Notes under the pieces: generated by a model
Databases searched by the model: none
Told to the model about the DNA's origin: nothing
Seen by the model: only the letters and a program-made list of their open reading frames with translations
Translations under genes and position numbers: made by a program
Source: Bacillota bacterium
Lineage (GTDB): Bacteria; Bacillota; Clostridia; Acetivibrionales; DTU013
Assembly: GCA_023439545.1 (NCBI GenBank)
Contig: JAEXNT010000051.1
Span: forward strand, 1 to 64,000
Direction: 5' to 3'
DNA length: 64,000 nt
Shown here: positions 18,334-27,269 of the stretch, one piece after another
Position numbering within the stretch: position 1 is the first letter of the stretch
How the letters are laid out: each line of letters opens with the position of its first letter

Positions 18334-18376
18334 TTGACAGAAGCTTTTCCATTTGCTAATATAAAAACGTTACAAA
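18334..18376 (+). promoter_or_regulatory. sigma-A promoter with overlapping operator
   Basis: TTGACA (18334-18339), a 17-base spacer and TATAAT-like TAATAT (18357-18362) make a near-consensus promoter reading towards the binding-protein gene at 18605. AAAAACGTTACAAA (18363-18376) follows directly and would cover the transcription start, the expected position for repression by the LacI regulator at 23620. The leader of about 230 bases contains an AAGGAGGAGAT at 18409 with no start codon behind it. Confidence 0.6.
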
Positions 18377-18604
18377 TTCCAAAGTAGATTATGGAAAAAA
18401 ATTTTATAAGGAGGAGATAAGTACATAGAAATAGGCGGATTCTTGCATATTTTTGATTAAATTTTGCTTAAATTAAGGCAACGGCAATTTAAATTAAAAA
18501 AACGTTTTGCCTTAATAAAAAGAAAAATCTACTTTGGCTATAGTACTATTTGCAGTGCTCCAAGGGGTCAAAATGTTAGGATTCAAAGAAAGGGAGGAAT
18601 TTTG

Positions 18605-19957
18605 ATGAAAAAGTTTTTTTCTCTGTTCTTGGCACTTGTTATGGTCTTAATGATAGCAGCGGGTTGTAGTTCAAAGAGCGCCAATGAGGGTGTAAACACG
18701 GGATCTACAAGTTCATCAACTACTGCCGGGCAGGCAGCGCAAACACAGCAATCTACTGAAAAAATCAAACTCAGAGTTGCTAGTATGACCAGTTTTGGAA
18801 ACGGTATGGAAGAGAACCAGAAGATTTTTAATACCTATACCGATACACATCCTAACGTCCAAGTTGTCTTGGAAGAAGTTGCAGATGCAACTGGATCTGA
18901 CTGGAATGGTTATGTTGCAAAACTTCAGACTATGGTCGCTGCCGGTACTGCACCAGATGTCTGCGATATGGCAACGGAAGGCATGCAGTTGATCAATAAG
19001 AATAAACTGGCACTTCCTCTTGATGAATACCTTAATAAACACACAGATATCAGAGACGAGACATTGTCTGATGTTAATCCTGTTCTATATAAGCCGTTTA
19101 CAATTGACGGTAAGATTTACAGTCTTATGACAATGTGGAATAACTGTATTACCCATATAAATCTGGATAGGTTTAAAGAAGCTGGCGTAGAAGTTCCCAG
19201 CGAAAACTGGACCAAGGATGATTTCCTTGCAACATGCGCTAAGCTTAGTACCAGTGGACAAAATAAGTATGCTGTTCTTGTACCTGCCTACTATTTCGCA
19301 GCGTCTGCATGGCTATTCTCATTTGATGCGTCATTCCTTAATGAAGATATGTCTGCTGCTGCAGTAAACTCCCCCAATGCTGTAGAATGCTTCCAATTCA
19401 TGCATGATTTGATTTATAAATACAAATATGCTCCAGTTCCTCAGCCGAGTGACGATTACGTACAATTGCTGATAGATGGAAAGGTTGCAATGATGGAAGC
19501 AGGCCGCTGGCCCTGTGCAACATATACGGCTAACAACTTCACAAATGTTGCAGTTCAATATAACCCTTCATTTAAAAAGAAAGCCAATGTATACGGAACA
19601 GAAGGTTTTATAGTAATGAACGGTACAAAGCACTATGAAGAAGCTGCCGAATTTTGCGTATGGGGTTCATCCAAGGATTTTATCAGCAAATTTGTTAAGA
19701 GCGGCAGCTGCCCGGCTCGTACTTCAATAGGAAGAGAAATTGTCGAAGGTCTGGGATACCCACAGAATGCCAAAGTTTATTTCGATAGTCTTGACGCTAA
19801 TATGAAATCTGTTGAGGCTCCAGTTGCTTATGCGGATATTGCAAATGCTTTTGACACTTATTTTTCGATGATGATGACCGATCCTAATGCTAATATTAAG
19901 GCAATTTGCGATAAGATGGCAAATGATATAAATGCAGCTATTGCAAAAAATAAGTAA
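18605..19957 (+). CDS. sugar ABC transporter substrate-binding lipoprotein (fucose cassette)
   Basis: A 450-residue family 1 solute-binding protein. The signal peptide MKKFFSLFLALVMVLMIAA is followed by lipobox AAGC and an S/T/Q-rich linker, so it is a lipoprotein. The start is the ATG at 18605, with GGGAGG about 8 bases upstream; the frame is open for 47 more codons upstream but has no initiation site there. It presumably delivers a fucose-containing oligosaccharide to the permeases at 20135 and 21077, given the GH29 gene next to them. Family motifs include GKVAMMEAGRWP near the middle and the aromatic-rich central region. It is transcribed from the promoter at 18334. Confidence 0.92.
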   Translation: MKKFFSLFLALVMVLMIAAGCSSKSANEGVNTGSTSSSTTAGQAAQTQQSTEKIKLRVASMTSFGNGMEENQKIFNTYTDTHPNVQVVLEEVADATGSDWNGYVAKLQTMVAAGTAPDVCDMATEGMQLINKNKLALPLDEYLNKHTDIRDETLSDVNPVLYKPFTIDGKIYSLMTMWNNCITHINLDRFKEAGVEVPSENWTKDDFLATCAKLSTSGQNKYAVLVPAYYFAASAWLFSFDASFLNEDMSAAAVNSPNAVECFQFMHDLIYKYKYAPVPQPSDDYVQLLIDGKVAMMEAGRWPCATYTANNFTNVAVQYNPSFKKKANVYGTEGFIVMNGTKHYEEAAEFCVWGSSKDFISKFVKSGSCPARTSIGREIVEGLGYPQNAKVYFDSLDANMKSVEAPVAYADIANAFDTYFSMMMTDPNANIKAICDKMANDINAAIAKNK

Positions 19958-19987
19958 CTGACAGGGAAATACCTTTTATGGATTAGT

Positions 19988-20030
19988 GCGGTCGTGCTTA
20001 ATGGAAACCTGTGTTTCCTGGCACGACCGC
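19988..20030 (+). terminator. strong stem-loop between binding protein and permease
   Basis: GCGGTCGTGC (19988-19997) pairs perfectly with GCACGACCGC (20021-20030), with an inner GGAAAC/GTTTCC stem. There is no U-run after it, so partial termination or 3'-end protection of the binding-protein mRNA is more likely than full termination. Confidence 0.65.
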
Positions 20031-20134
20031 TTCATCCAAAGTATAGCTTTTTTTCAAGGTTGTATATAGTTCAGCTTCGTGCACCAGTTGTATTGATATC
20101 ATTTTTTGAATTATACACTGAAAGGAACGGTTAT

Positions 20135-21049
20135 ATGCCTAAGATACTGAAAATTAAGTTGCGTAATAGGAGTGTAAAAGATAACATTGCAGCGTATTCT
20201 TTTCTTTCACCCGCAATTATTTTTTATATTTTATTTATCGGCGGTCCCGTTATTGCAACTATTGTATTAAGTTTGTTTAATTATAATCTTTTAAACAGTC
20301 CTGTATTTATAGGTTTACAGAATTTCAAAGCTTTATTCTCTGATCCGCTTACCTGGCAGGTTATTGGCAATACAATGTTGCTCACTGGCATCCTGGTTCC
20401 TATACATGTCATAATCGGCTTATTATTGGCGGCTTTGATCAGCCATGAGCGGAACAGAATATTCAAATATTTCTACAGAACAACAATCTATTTTCCATCA
20501 CTACTGACAACATCATCGGTGGCAGTAGCCTGGTTCTACATGTTTAACTACGACTTTGGCGTATTTAATTGGATTTTGAATTCATTAGGACTGAAGGGCA
20601 TACCCTGGTTGACTTCTTCAAAATGGGTCATTCTTGCTATTTCGTTATTCAGTATGTGGAAATTTGTCGGTACACCATTTTTATACTATTTGATAGGGCT
20701 GCAAAACATACCGTTAGGATATTATGAAGCAGCCAGGGTCGATGGGGCAAATAAGGTTCAGACATTTTTCCGCATAACTTTACCGTTGCTTTCACCCACA
20801 TTGTTTTTTGTTATCGTAATAACAATAATAAATACCTTTCAGATTTTCGATGAACCGTATATCATCACAGGCGGCGGTCCCGGAAATGCGACAAGAACAT
20901 TATCACTGTATATTTACGAGCAATCTTTCAAGTCATACCAGATGGGATTTTCATCTTCCATAGCGTTTTGCCTTTTCTTAATTGTTTTTATTTTTACTAT
21001 AATCCAGCTAATCTTTCAAAAGAAATGGGTTACATACGATTACGAATAA
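20135..21049 (+). CDS. sugar ABC transporter permease (MalF/UgpA type)
   Basis: A 304-residue CUT1 permease with six predicted transmembrane helices. The EAA loop reads GYYEAARVDGANKVQTFFRI. I use the ATG at 20135 (MPKILKIKLRNRS), preceded by GAAAGGAACGG; the frame extends 47 codons upstream but through the stem-loop at 19988. It pairs with the permease at 21077. The shared ATPase must be encoded elsewhere. Confidence 0.92.
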   Translation: MPKILKIKLRNRSVKDNIAAYSFLSPAIIFYILFIGGPVIATIVLSLFNYNLLNSPVFIGLQNFKALFSDPLTWQVIGNTMLLTGILVPIHVIIGLLLAALISHERNRIFKYFYRTTIYFPSLLTTSSVAVAWFYMFNYDFGVFNWILNSLGLKGIPWLTSSKWVILAISLFSMWKFVGTPFLYYLIGLQNIPLGYYEAARVDGANKVQTFFRITLPLLSPTLFFVIVITIINTFQIFDEPYIITGGGPGNATRTLSLYIYEQSFKSYQMGFSSSIAFCLFLIVFIFTIIQLIFQKKWVTYDYE

Positions 21050-21076
21050 GACATAAGCTAAAAAAGAGAGGTAAAT

Positions 21077-21916
21077 ATGAATTCATTACGTATATCTAAA
21101 TTGGCCAGACGCTATTCACTGATCCTGGTACTTCTGGTTCTTGCATTTATATGGCTGATGCCGCTTCTATGGATTATATCGACATCTTTACGGCTGCCGA
21201 AGACCTCGTTTACTCTTCCCCCGGTTTTCTTTCCGGTGGATTTTGTTAAGGAAAATTATTTGGAAGTATTTAAAAAGCTGCCTTTTAGTAAGTTTATATT
21301 TAACAGCGTATTTGTAACCGCTATCGGTACATGTGCACAGATATGCGTGACGACAATGGCTGCATATTCGTTTGCCAGGATAAAGTTTTTCGGTAAGAAT
21401 ACCATATTTATAATGATACTTGCCGGAATGATGATTCCTATCCAGTCCACGATAGTGCCTAAATTTATCATAATGAGGAATTTGTCTCTTATGAATTCTT
21501 TATGGGCATTGATACTTCCGGCAATAATAGATCCGCTTGCCATTTTTCTGCTAAGGCAATTCATGTTGACGATTCCGATCAGCTATGACGAATCCGCCTA
21601 TATCGACGGAGCCGGGAGATTTACCATATTCTCAAAAATTATAGTACCCATGACGCTGCCTACAATATCAGTTATAGTTACTGTTAGATCGCTCGTCCTA
21701 TGGAATGACTTTTTCCAGCCGCTGATATTTATTAACTCGTATGATTATATGACTTTACCTTTGGGCCTGACAATACTTAAGGGGCAAATGGGCAGCGGTA
21801 GTATTTCCGAAGTCCTTGCCGGGGTTGTTTTAAGCTTTATTCCACCCCTTCTGTTATATGTTTTTTGTCAAAAACAATTAATGAACGCTGTTATTTTGAC
21901 AGGATTGAAAAGTTAG
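21077..21916 (+). CDS. sugar ABC transporter permease (MalG/UgpE type)
   Basis: A 279-residue partner permease with six predicted helices, an EAA-type motif (SYDESAYIDGAGRFTIFSKI) and the usual C-terminal FCQKQLMNAVILTGLK. AGAGAGG precedes the ATG by 6-7 bases. It lies between the first permease and the alpha-L-fucosidase, so the ligand is probably a fucosylated oligosaccharide. Confidence 0.92.
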   Translation: MNSLRISKLARRYSLILVLLVLAFIWLMPLLWIISTSLRLPKTSFTLPPVFFPVDFVKENYLEVFKKLPFSKFIFNSVFVTAIGTCAQICVTTMAAYSFARIKFFGKNTIFIMILAGMMIPIQSTIVPKFIIMRNLSLMNSLWALILPAIIDPLAIFLLRQFMLTIPISYDESAYIDGAGRFTIFSKIIVPMTLPTISVIVTVRSLVLWNDFFQPLIFINSYDYMTLPLGLTILKGQMGSGSISEVLAGVVLSFIPPLLLYVFCQKQLMNAVILTGLKS

Positions 21917-21982
21917 TAAGGTGTCTAATCAAATATTACGTAAACATTATAATATTATTATAAAATCAGGAGGAATTAAACT

Positions 21983-23293
21983 ATGCGATACAAACCGTAC
22001 AAAGAAAGTATTATCGAACACAAATTACCGCAGTGGTATGATAATTGCAAATTCGGCATTTTCATACACTGGAGTTTGTATTCTGTCCCAGGGTTCGCTA
22101 CTCCCATTGCAGAATTAGGTGAAATCCCGATTGATGAGTTTTGGTATTCGTATAACCCATATGCCGAATGGTATATGAACTCATGGCGTATAGGAAGTAA
22201 ACCTTATAAGGAATATCATGAAAAAAACTTCGGCAAGGATTTCAATTATAATGATTTTGCTGATCTTTTTACCGCTAGGGATTGGCAGCCTGAAGAATGG
22301 GCTAAATTATTCAAAAAGGCCGGCGCAAAATATGTTATTCCTGCAACCAAGCATCATGATGGATTTTGCCTCTGGAACAGTAAATACACGGATTTCAATG
22401 CTTACAAACGTGGACCTAAAAGGGATCTGGTAGCTGACTTGTCCAAGGCTGTAAGAGCCGAGGGACTACGTTTCGGAACATACTATTCGGCACTCTTGGA
22501 CTGGCAGTTCTGTCCGTATCCCGTTCGTGATATTGGTGAAATAGATGAACCCTCCAATTGTACAAAATCCTATGCTGATTATGCATACAACCAGTTTATG
22601 GAACTGATTGACAATTACAAGCCTGATATACTCTGGAACGATATAGGTTACCCGAGAGCAGGCCGTGATGATCTCTGGGTACTTTTTGCACATTATTACA
22701 ATACGGTTCCCGAGGGTATAGTCAATGACAGATGGAGCGGTATGTGGAACGATTTTACTACGATGGAATACAAATACGGTACGCAATCACTGGACAAGAA
22801 GTGGGAAATGATAAGGGGTATGGGACTTTCTTTTGGTTATAACCAGTCCGATAAATACATCAGTAAAAACGGTCTTGTATGCCTCCTTCTCGATTGTGTA
22901 AGCAAAGGCGGAAATCTGTTGTTGAATGTTGGACCAAAGGCCGACGGTACAATTCCACAGGAACAGGTAGATCTTCTGAATTACCTCGGTGAATGGATGG
23001 AAGTGAACAGTGAAGCTATTTACGGCACAAAACCTTGGAAAATACAGCAGGGACAGTGGGGTAAGGTTAAAATATACTATACAAAAAAAGCTGAAAACCT
23101 TTATGTAACGATGGCAAACATAGACAATCAGGAGATCTTTTTACCTGGACTTCGCAACTGTGCAGAGAGAACTCATATACTCGGCAATATAAACGCGGTG
23201 TTCACGGACACCTCAGAAGGTTTATCTGTAAAACTTTCAGGGTTAAATGAGGAAGCAGCTCCTGTGACATTCTGTATTGAGAAGATCGATTGA
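21983..23293 (+). CDS. GH29 alpha-L-fucosidase
   Basis: A 436-residue cytoplasmic retaining alpha-L-fucosidase. The N-terminal barrel shows KFGIFIHWSLYSVP, the long EWYMNSWRI region and AKYVIPATKHHDGFCLW (substrate-binding HH), and the nucleophile Asp lies in PDILWNDIGYP, in the same context as the well-studied Thermotoga enzyme (LWND-GWP). VNDRWSG follows. A short C-terminal beta-sandwich completes the protein. There is no signal peptide, so fucosides are imported first. GGAGG lies about 9 bases before the ATG. It releases L-fucose, which fits the L-fucose isomerase at 27270. Natural linkage specificity is not predictable. Confidence 0.93.
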   Translation: MRYKPYKESIIEHKLPQWYDNCKFGIFIHWSLYSVPGFATPIAELGEIPIDEFWYSYNPYAEWYMNSWRIGSKPYKEYHEKNFGKDFNYNDFADLFTARDWQPEEWAKLFKKAGAKYVIPATKHHDGFCLWNSKYTDFNAYKRGPKRDLVADLSKAVRAEGLRFGTYYSALLDWQFCPYPVRDIGEIDEPSNCTKSYADYAYNQFMELIDNYKPDILWNDIGYPRAGRDDLWVLFAHYYNTVPEGIVNDRWSGMWNDFTTMEYKYGTQSLDKKWEMIRGMGLSFGYNQSDKYISKNGLVCLLLDCVSKGGNLLLNVGPKADGTIPQEQVDLLNYLGEWMEVNSEAIYGTKPWKIQQGQWGKVKIYYTKKAENLYVTMANIDNQEIFLPGLRNCAERTHILGNINAVFTDTSEGLSVKLSGLNEEAAPVTFCIEKID

Positions 23294-23315
23294 GAAAAAT
23301 CTGCAGATTAAAAAT

Positions 23316-23355
23316 AGTCTCTCTCGCCACTGAGGCTTTAGTTGCGGGAGAGACT
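23316..23355 (+). terminator. terminator-like hairpin after the fucosidase gene
   Basis: AGTCTCTCTCGC (23316-23327) pairs with GCGGGAGAGACT (23344-23355), allowing one wobble. It closes the transporter-fucosidase unit. In 23356-23619 the only other element seen is a TACGTTAC LacI-like half site at about 23577, just before the regulator gene. Confidence 0.6.
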
Positions 23356-23619
23356 GAATAATTAGTTGGGTTTTAAATGGCAATGGATACTTGAACGTGC
23401 AAATTGGATATGAGAGAATATCATATATCAATAATGTTATTTCCTGTTTAGCATATGCCATATTTGTCAGAAATTGTGAAGGAGTCATCTAAAGAGGTTA
23501 TTTATTAAGCAAACTAAAGTGTTTTAGTAGGCTGATATAGAAACGACTTTATTTTGGATGTATACTTCTTTTGTGAATACGTTACATTTTAATATGAGTT
23601 TTGTCTGGAGGAAATTTTG

Positions 23620-24681
23620 ATGTCTTCGAATATTAAAGAAGTTGCCAATTTAGCCGGAGTTTCCATATCAACGGTCTCTAATGTACTTTCAGGGAAAAAA
23701 GGCGTAAGCAAAGGATTAAAGGAGCGTGTATTAACAGCGTGCGAACAATTGGATTACCATGTCAACCCTTTTGCCAGCGGCCTTAGGAATAATAAAACAA
23801 AATCCATAGGAGTTGTTATAACATCATTTGACTGCATATTTTTTACACAGATTTTAAAAGGAATTCAGGATGCTGCGATTTCAGTAGGATATCAGGTAAG
23901 TATATATCAGTCGGGCTCCGATCTCCAAAAAGAGAAAGAGTGCATTAACAGTCTTATAAAGAACAAAACGGATGGAATAATTCTCAGAACTTGTGCAGAC
24001 ACGACAAAAAGCGAAGATAAAGAATATTTAAAAAGAATTGCAAATCTCAAATCGGGTGACAAATGTATACCTGTTGTAGGATTGGAAAGTGGTATAGCTA
24101 ATACATGTATTGATGGTGTAGGTGTAAATAATTTTCAGGCGGCTTATGATGCCGTAACCAACCTTATCCAGTGTGGTTACAGAAGAATTGCACATTTAGC
24201 AGGACCTTTGGGAATAGAAATGTGTAAACAACGTATGGAGGGATATTTGAAGGCTCTTACGGACAATTCTATTGAAATAAATCCGGAATTTATTAAGCAG
24301 GGAGATTTCTCTCCTATGTCAGGGTATAGCTGTATGCGCGATATAATGCTTGCCTCTGATGTTACAGCTGTATTCGCCTCAAATGACCAGATGGCAATAG
24401 GGGTAATTAAGGCTATCAAGGAATTTGGGAAAAGGATTCCTGAAGATATTGGAGTAATCGGATTTGATAATTTATTCATCAGTTCCATTATTTCACCTAC
24501 GTTATCCACTGTACAGGTTCCAAAGTATCAAATGGGCAAAGAGAGCTTTGACATGCTTTACTATAATATCACCAACAACATCCACGGAAGCAGTCGCCTT
24601 AAAATCCTGAGCAGCAATATTATACCAAGACAATCAACGGAGCTTCGCGGAGAAATCAACTGGGACCTTATAGGGTGGTAA
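23620..24681 (+). CDS. LacI-family transcriptional regulator
   Basis: A 353-residue repressor. Residues 1-60 form a LacI helix-turn-helix with hinge (IKEVANLAGVSISTVSNVLSGKKGVS; KERVLTACEQLDYHVNPFAS), and residues ~62-340 form a periplasmic-binding-protein-like effector domain with PxEDIGVIGFDNLF near the C-terminus. Start is the ATG at 23620, 8 bases after CTGGAGG; a TTG one codon earlier is also possible. It lies within the fucose cassette. Candidate operators with central ACGT occur before this gene and before the transporter genes. The inducer is probably a cassette sugar such as L-fucose, an inference from position. Confidence 0.92.
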   Translation: MSSNIKEVANLAGVSISTVSNVLSGKKGVSKGLKERVLTACEQLDYHVNPFASGLRNNKTKSIGVVITSFDCIFFTQILKGIQDAAISVGYQVSIYQSGSDLQKEKECINSLIKNKTDGIILRTCADTTKSEDKEYLKRIANLKSGDKCIPVVGLESGIANTCIDGVGVNNFQAAYDAVTNLIQCGYRRIAHLAGPLGIEMCKQRMEGYLKALTDNSIEINPEFIKQGDFSPMSGYSCMRDIMLASDVTAVFASNDQMAIGVIKAIKEFGKRIPEDIGVIGFDNLFISSIISPTLSTVQVPKYQMGKESFDMLYYNITNNIHGSSRLKILSSNIIPRQSTELRGEINWDLIGW

Positions 24682-24723
24682 CGAAATTTCCGCGATATTT
24701 TATACTAGATAGAGGTTGATAGT

Positions 24724-27153
24724 ATGAGTGATGTTTTTAATATGGAAAGGATTCAGAAAAATACAAAAACATTTAGTGATAAAGCTGGCCGCCTCAGATT
24801 CCTTCTTGGAGGAATCGGTACAGGAAATGTGTCAATTGACGCAAGAGGTGGCTTTTGTGATTTTGAAATTTTCAATCAGCCCGATAAGGATTTAAAACTA
24901 CCGTATTCCTTTTTTTCCATATACTCAAAAATAGGAAAAAGCAATGCAGACGCACGGATACTCGAAGCAAAGCACATCATGGAATATGATTCTCCCCTGG
25001 GTATTTCACCCGGAGAACTATCCGGATTACCCAGATTTGATTCTTCTGAATTCAGTTCAAATTACCCTTTTGCAGATGTAAGATTTATAAAAGAAGATTT
25101 ACCTTTGTCCGTTGAAATGGAGGCTTTTACCCCATTTATCCCACTAAATGCGAAAGATTCGGGCATTCCAGGTTTCCGGGTAGTATATCGTGTCAAGAAT
25201 CTTGCAAAAGAGGATGCATGCGTTTCGTTATGTGGTACCATGCCAAATGCCTGCGGCATTAAATCGATTTCACATAATGAAATAAACAGTATTGAGCTGC
25301 AGGGAGATCCGGTAAATAGTGAATTAACAATAAATGGACTGAAGGGCATATTGTATTCTACAGAATCATCCCCCGATACTTACGGTTATGGTACAATGGC
25401 GCTTATGGCAGAAGGCGATGCAGTCACACTAAAAACGAACTGGCAGACTGGTTTCTGGTGGGATGGCGCAGAAGAATTCTGGCAGGATTTCCGCGATGAT
25501 GGGGAACTAAGCAATCTGAACAGCTCAATCGCTATTGGGTCGAACATCAACGCCGCCGAGAATTTCCGTGCTATCGGTTCTGTTGCCGTAAAGAAAACTA
25601 TAAAACCGGGTCATACTGAAAGATTCACATTCTATTTAACCTGGAATTTTCCCAACCGTTACGGTTGGTGGCCGGATGGCCATCGCTTTAAAGAGAGTAC
25701 GCCGGACAAAGCAAACTGGACCAATTATTACTCAAAGGTTTGGTGTGATGCCAGTGCCGCTGTAAAATATCTCCATAATAATATAGAGCGTTTGGAGGAA
25801 ACAAGCCGTAACTTTTCAAATGCGTTGTATAATTCGACTCTTGATATCGACGTGATAGATGCGCTTGCATCAAATATTACAGTATTACGGTCAACAACCT
25901 GTTTTCGAGTTGCCGACGGTTCTTTCTTCGGATGGGAAGGCTGTTTTAAGCATGCCGGCAGTTGTCCGGGCAATTGCACGCATGTATGGAACTATGCCCA
26001 AACGTTGGCTTTCCTGTTTCCTGAACTGGAAATGGATATGAGAAAAACCGAGTTTTTCGAGGAGACGGATGAATCCGGGTATATGGCATTTCGCGCATTG
26101 AAAAAATTGCAGAAATCACCGTGGAAAATGCTGCCTGCGGCTGACGGACAGCTCGGATGCATTTTAAGAGTCTACCGCGAGTGGAAAATAACAGGAGACG
26201 ATTCATTCCTGCGTAAAATATGGAGTAAAGTTGTTTTGTCTATGACTTTTGCATGCAGTTACTGGGATAGCGACAGTGATTATGTACTTGATACAAAGCA
26301 GCATAATACATATGATATTGAATTTTACGGAATCAATTCTTTAACAAACTCAATATTTTTCGCATCCTTGACAGCGGCGGTAGAGATGGCGGAATATCTG
26401 GGCGAACGAGAACTGGCGGAAAAGTGGCGTAACGGCGCTCAAAAAGGTTCAGAGGCTTTGGACAAAATTCTTTGGAATGGCGAGTATTATGAGCAAAAAA
26501 TTTCTGACGAAGCATTAAACCAATATAAATATCAGTATGGCGAGGGCTGTCTTTCCGATCAGGTTTTCGGGCAGGAATTGGCTCATCTTTACGGGCTAGG
26601 TTATATACTGCCGCCTGAACATATTAAAAAAGCAGTAGGTTCGATCTACAAGTATAATTTCAAAACGTCTATGAAAGATCATGAAAGTGTCCAGCGAGGA
26701 TATGTTTATCAGGACGAGCCGGGTTTGCTGCTTTGCACGTGGCCAAAAGGAAAACGTCCCAAGCAGCCTTTTATATATAGTGACGAGGTTTGGACTGGTA
26801 TAGAATATCAGGTTGCAGTGGGCCTTATTTATGAAGGTATGATTGATGAAGCTATGAATATTGTGCATGGCGTACGCAGCCGATTCGACGGTTATAAACG
26901 CAATCCCTTCAATGAAAACGAATGCGGAAACCATTATGCAAGATCAATGGCAAGCTGGGGCTTACTTATAGCTCTGTCGGGATTCAGTATAAAAATGCCC
27001 GGCCATCTGGTCATATTTGACCCCAAGGTCAATAAAGATGATTTTGCCTGCTTTTATTCCGCCGGTGATTCATGGGGTATATATACGGAAAAAATCTCAG
27101 CAGACGGGATACGGCAGAAAAAGCTTATACCTCTTTATAATAAAGATTCATAA
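24724..27153 (+). CDS. GH116-type beta-glycosidase
   Basis: An 809-residue cytoplasmic enzyme of the GH116 family (bile-acid beta-glucosidase/GBA2-like). The N-terminal beta-sandwich starts LRFLLGGIGTGNVSIDARG and FEIFNQPDK, a clear family pattern. The (alpha/alpha)6 domain contains DGSFFGWEGC (candidate nucleophile E), NCTHVWNYAQTLAFLFPELE, GQLGCILRVYREWKITGD and HNTYDIEFYGINSLTNS, with the Asp of the general acid. A late segment has GYVYQDEPGLLLCTWPKG and ECGNHYARSMASWG. No signal peptide is present. Known members hydrolyse beta-glucosides, beta-xylosides or N-acetylglucosaminides; the activity here is open. It lies between the LacI gene and fucI. Confidence 0.85.
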   Translation: MSDVFNMERIQKNTKTFSDKAGRLRFLLGGIGTGNVSIDARGGFCDFEIFNQPDKDLKLPYSFFSIYSKIGKSNADARILEAKHIMEYDSPLGISPGELSGLPRFDSSEFSSNYPFADVRFIKEDLPLSVEMEAFTPFIPLNAKDSGIPGFRVVYRVKNLAKEDACVSLCGTMPNACGIKSISHNEINSIELQGDPVNSELTINGLKGILYSTESSPDTYGYGTMALMAEGDAVTLKTNWQTGFWWDGAEEFWQDFRDDGELSNLNSSIAIGSNINAAENFRAIGSVAVKKTIKPGHTERFTFYLTWNFPNRYGWWPDGHRFKESTPDKANWTNYYSKVWCDASAAVKYLHNNIERLEETSRNFSNALYNSTLDIDVIDALASNITVLRSTTCFRVADGSFFGWEGCFKHAGSCPGNCTHVWNYAQTLAFLFPELEMDMRKTEFFEETDESGYMAFRALKKLQKSPWKMLPAADGQLGCILRVYREWKITGDDSFLRKIWSKVVLSMTFACSYWDSDSDYVLDTKQHNTYDIEFYGINSLTNSIFFASLTAAVEMAEYLGERELAEKWRNGAQKGSEALDKILWNGEYYEQKISDEALNQYKYQYGEGCLSDQVFGQELAHLYGLGYILPPEHIKKAVGSIYKYNFKTSMKDHESVQRGYVYQDEPGLLLCTWPKGKRPKQPFIYSDEVWTGIEYQVAVGLIYEGMIDEAMNIVHGVRSRFDGYKRNPFNENECGNHYARSMASWGLLIALSGFSIKMPGHLVIFDPKVNKDDFACFYSAGDSWGIYTEKISADGIRQKKLIPLYNKDS

Positions 27154-27269
27154 ATAAACCTTTTATTCCGACGTTCCTATAAGTATTTTATAGGTTGTTG
27201 ATCCTGTGTCTCATATTAATTGTTTGGATTATTTTTAATAGCTTACTATTTTAACGAGGAGGGGTCTAT

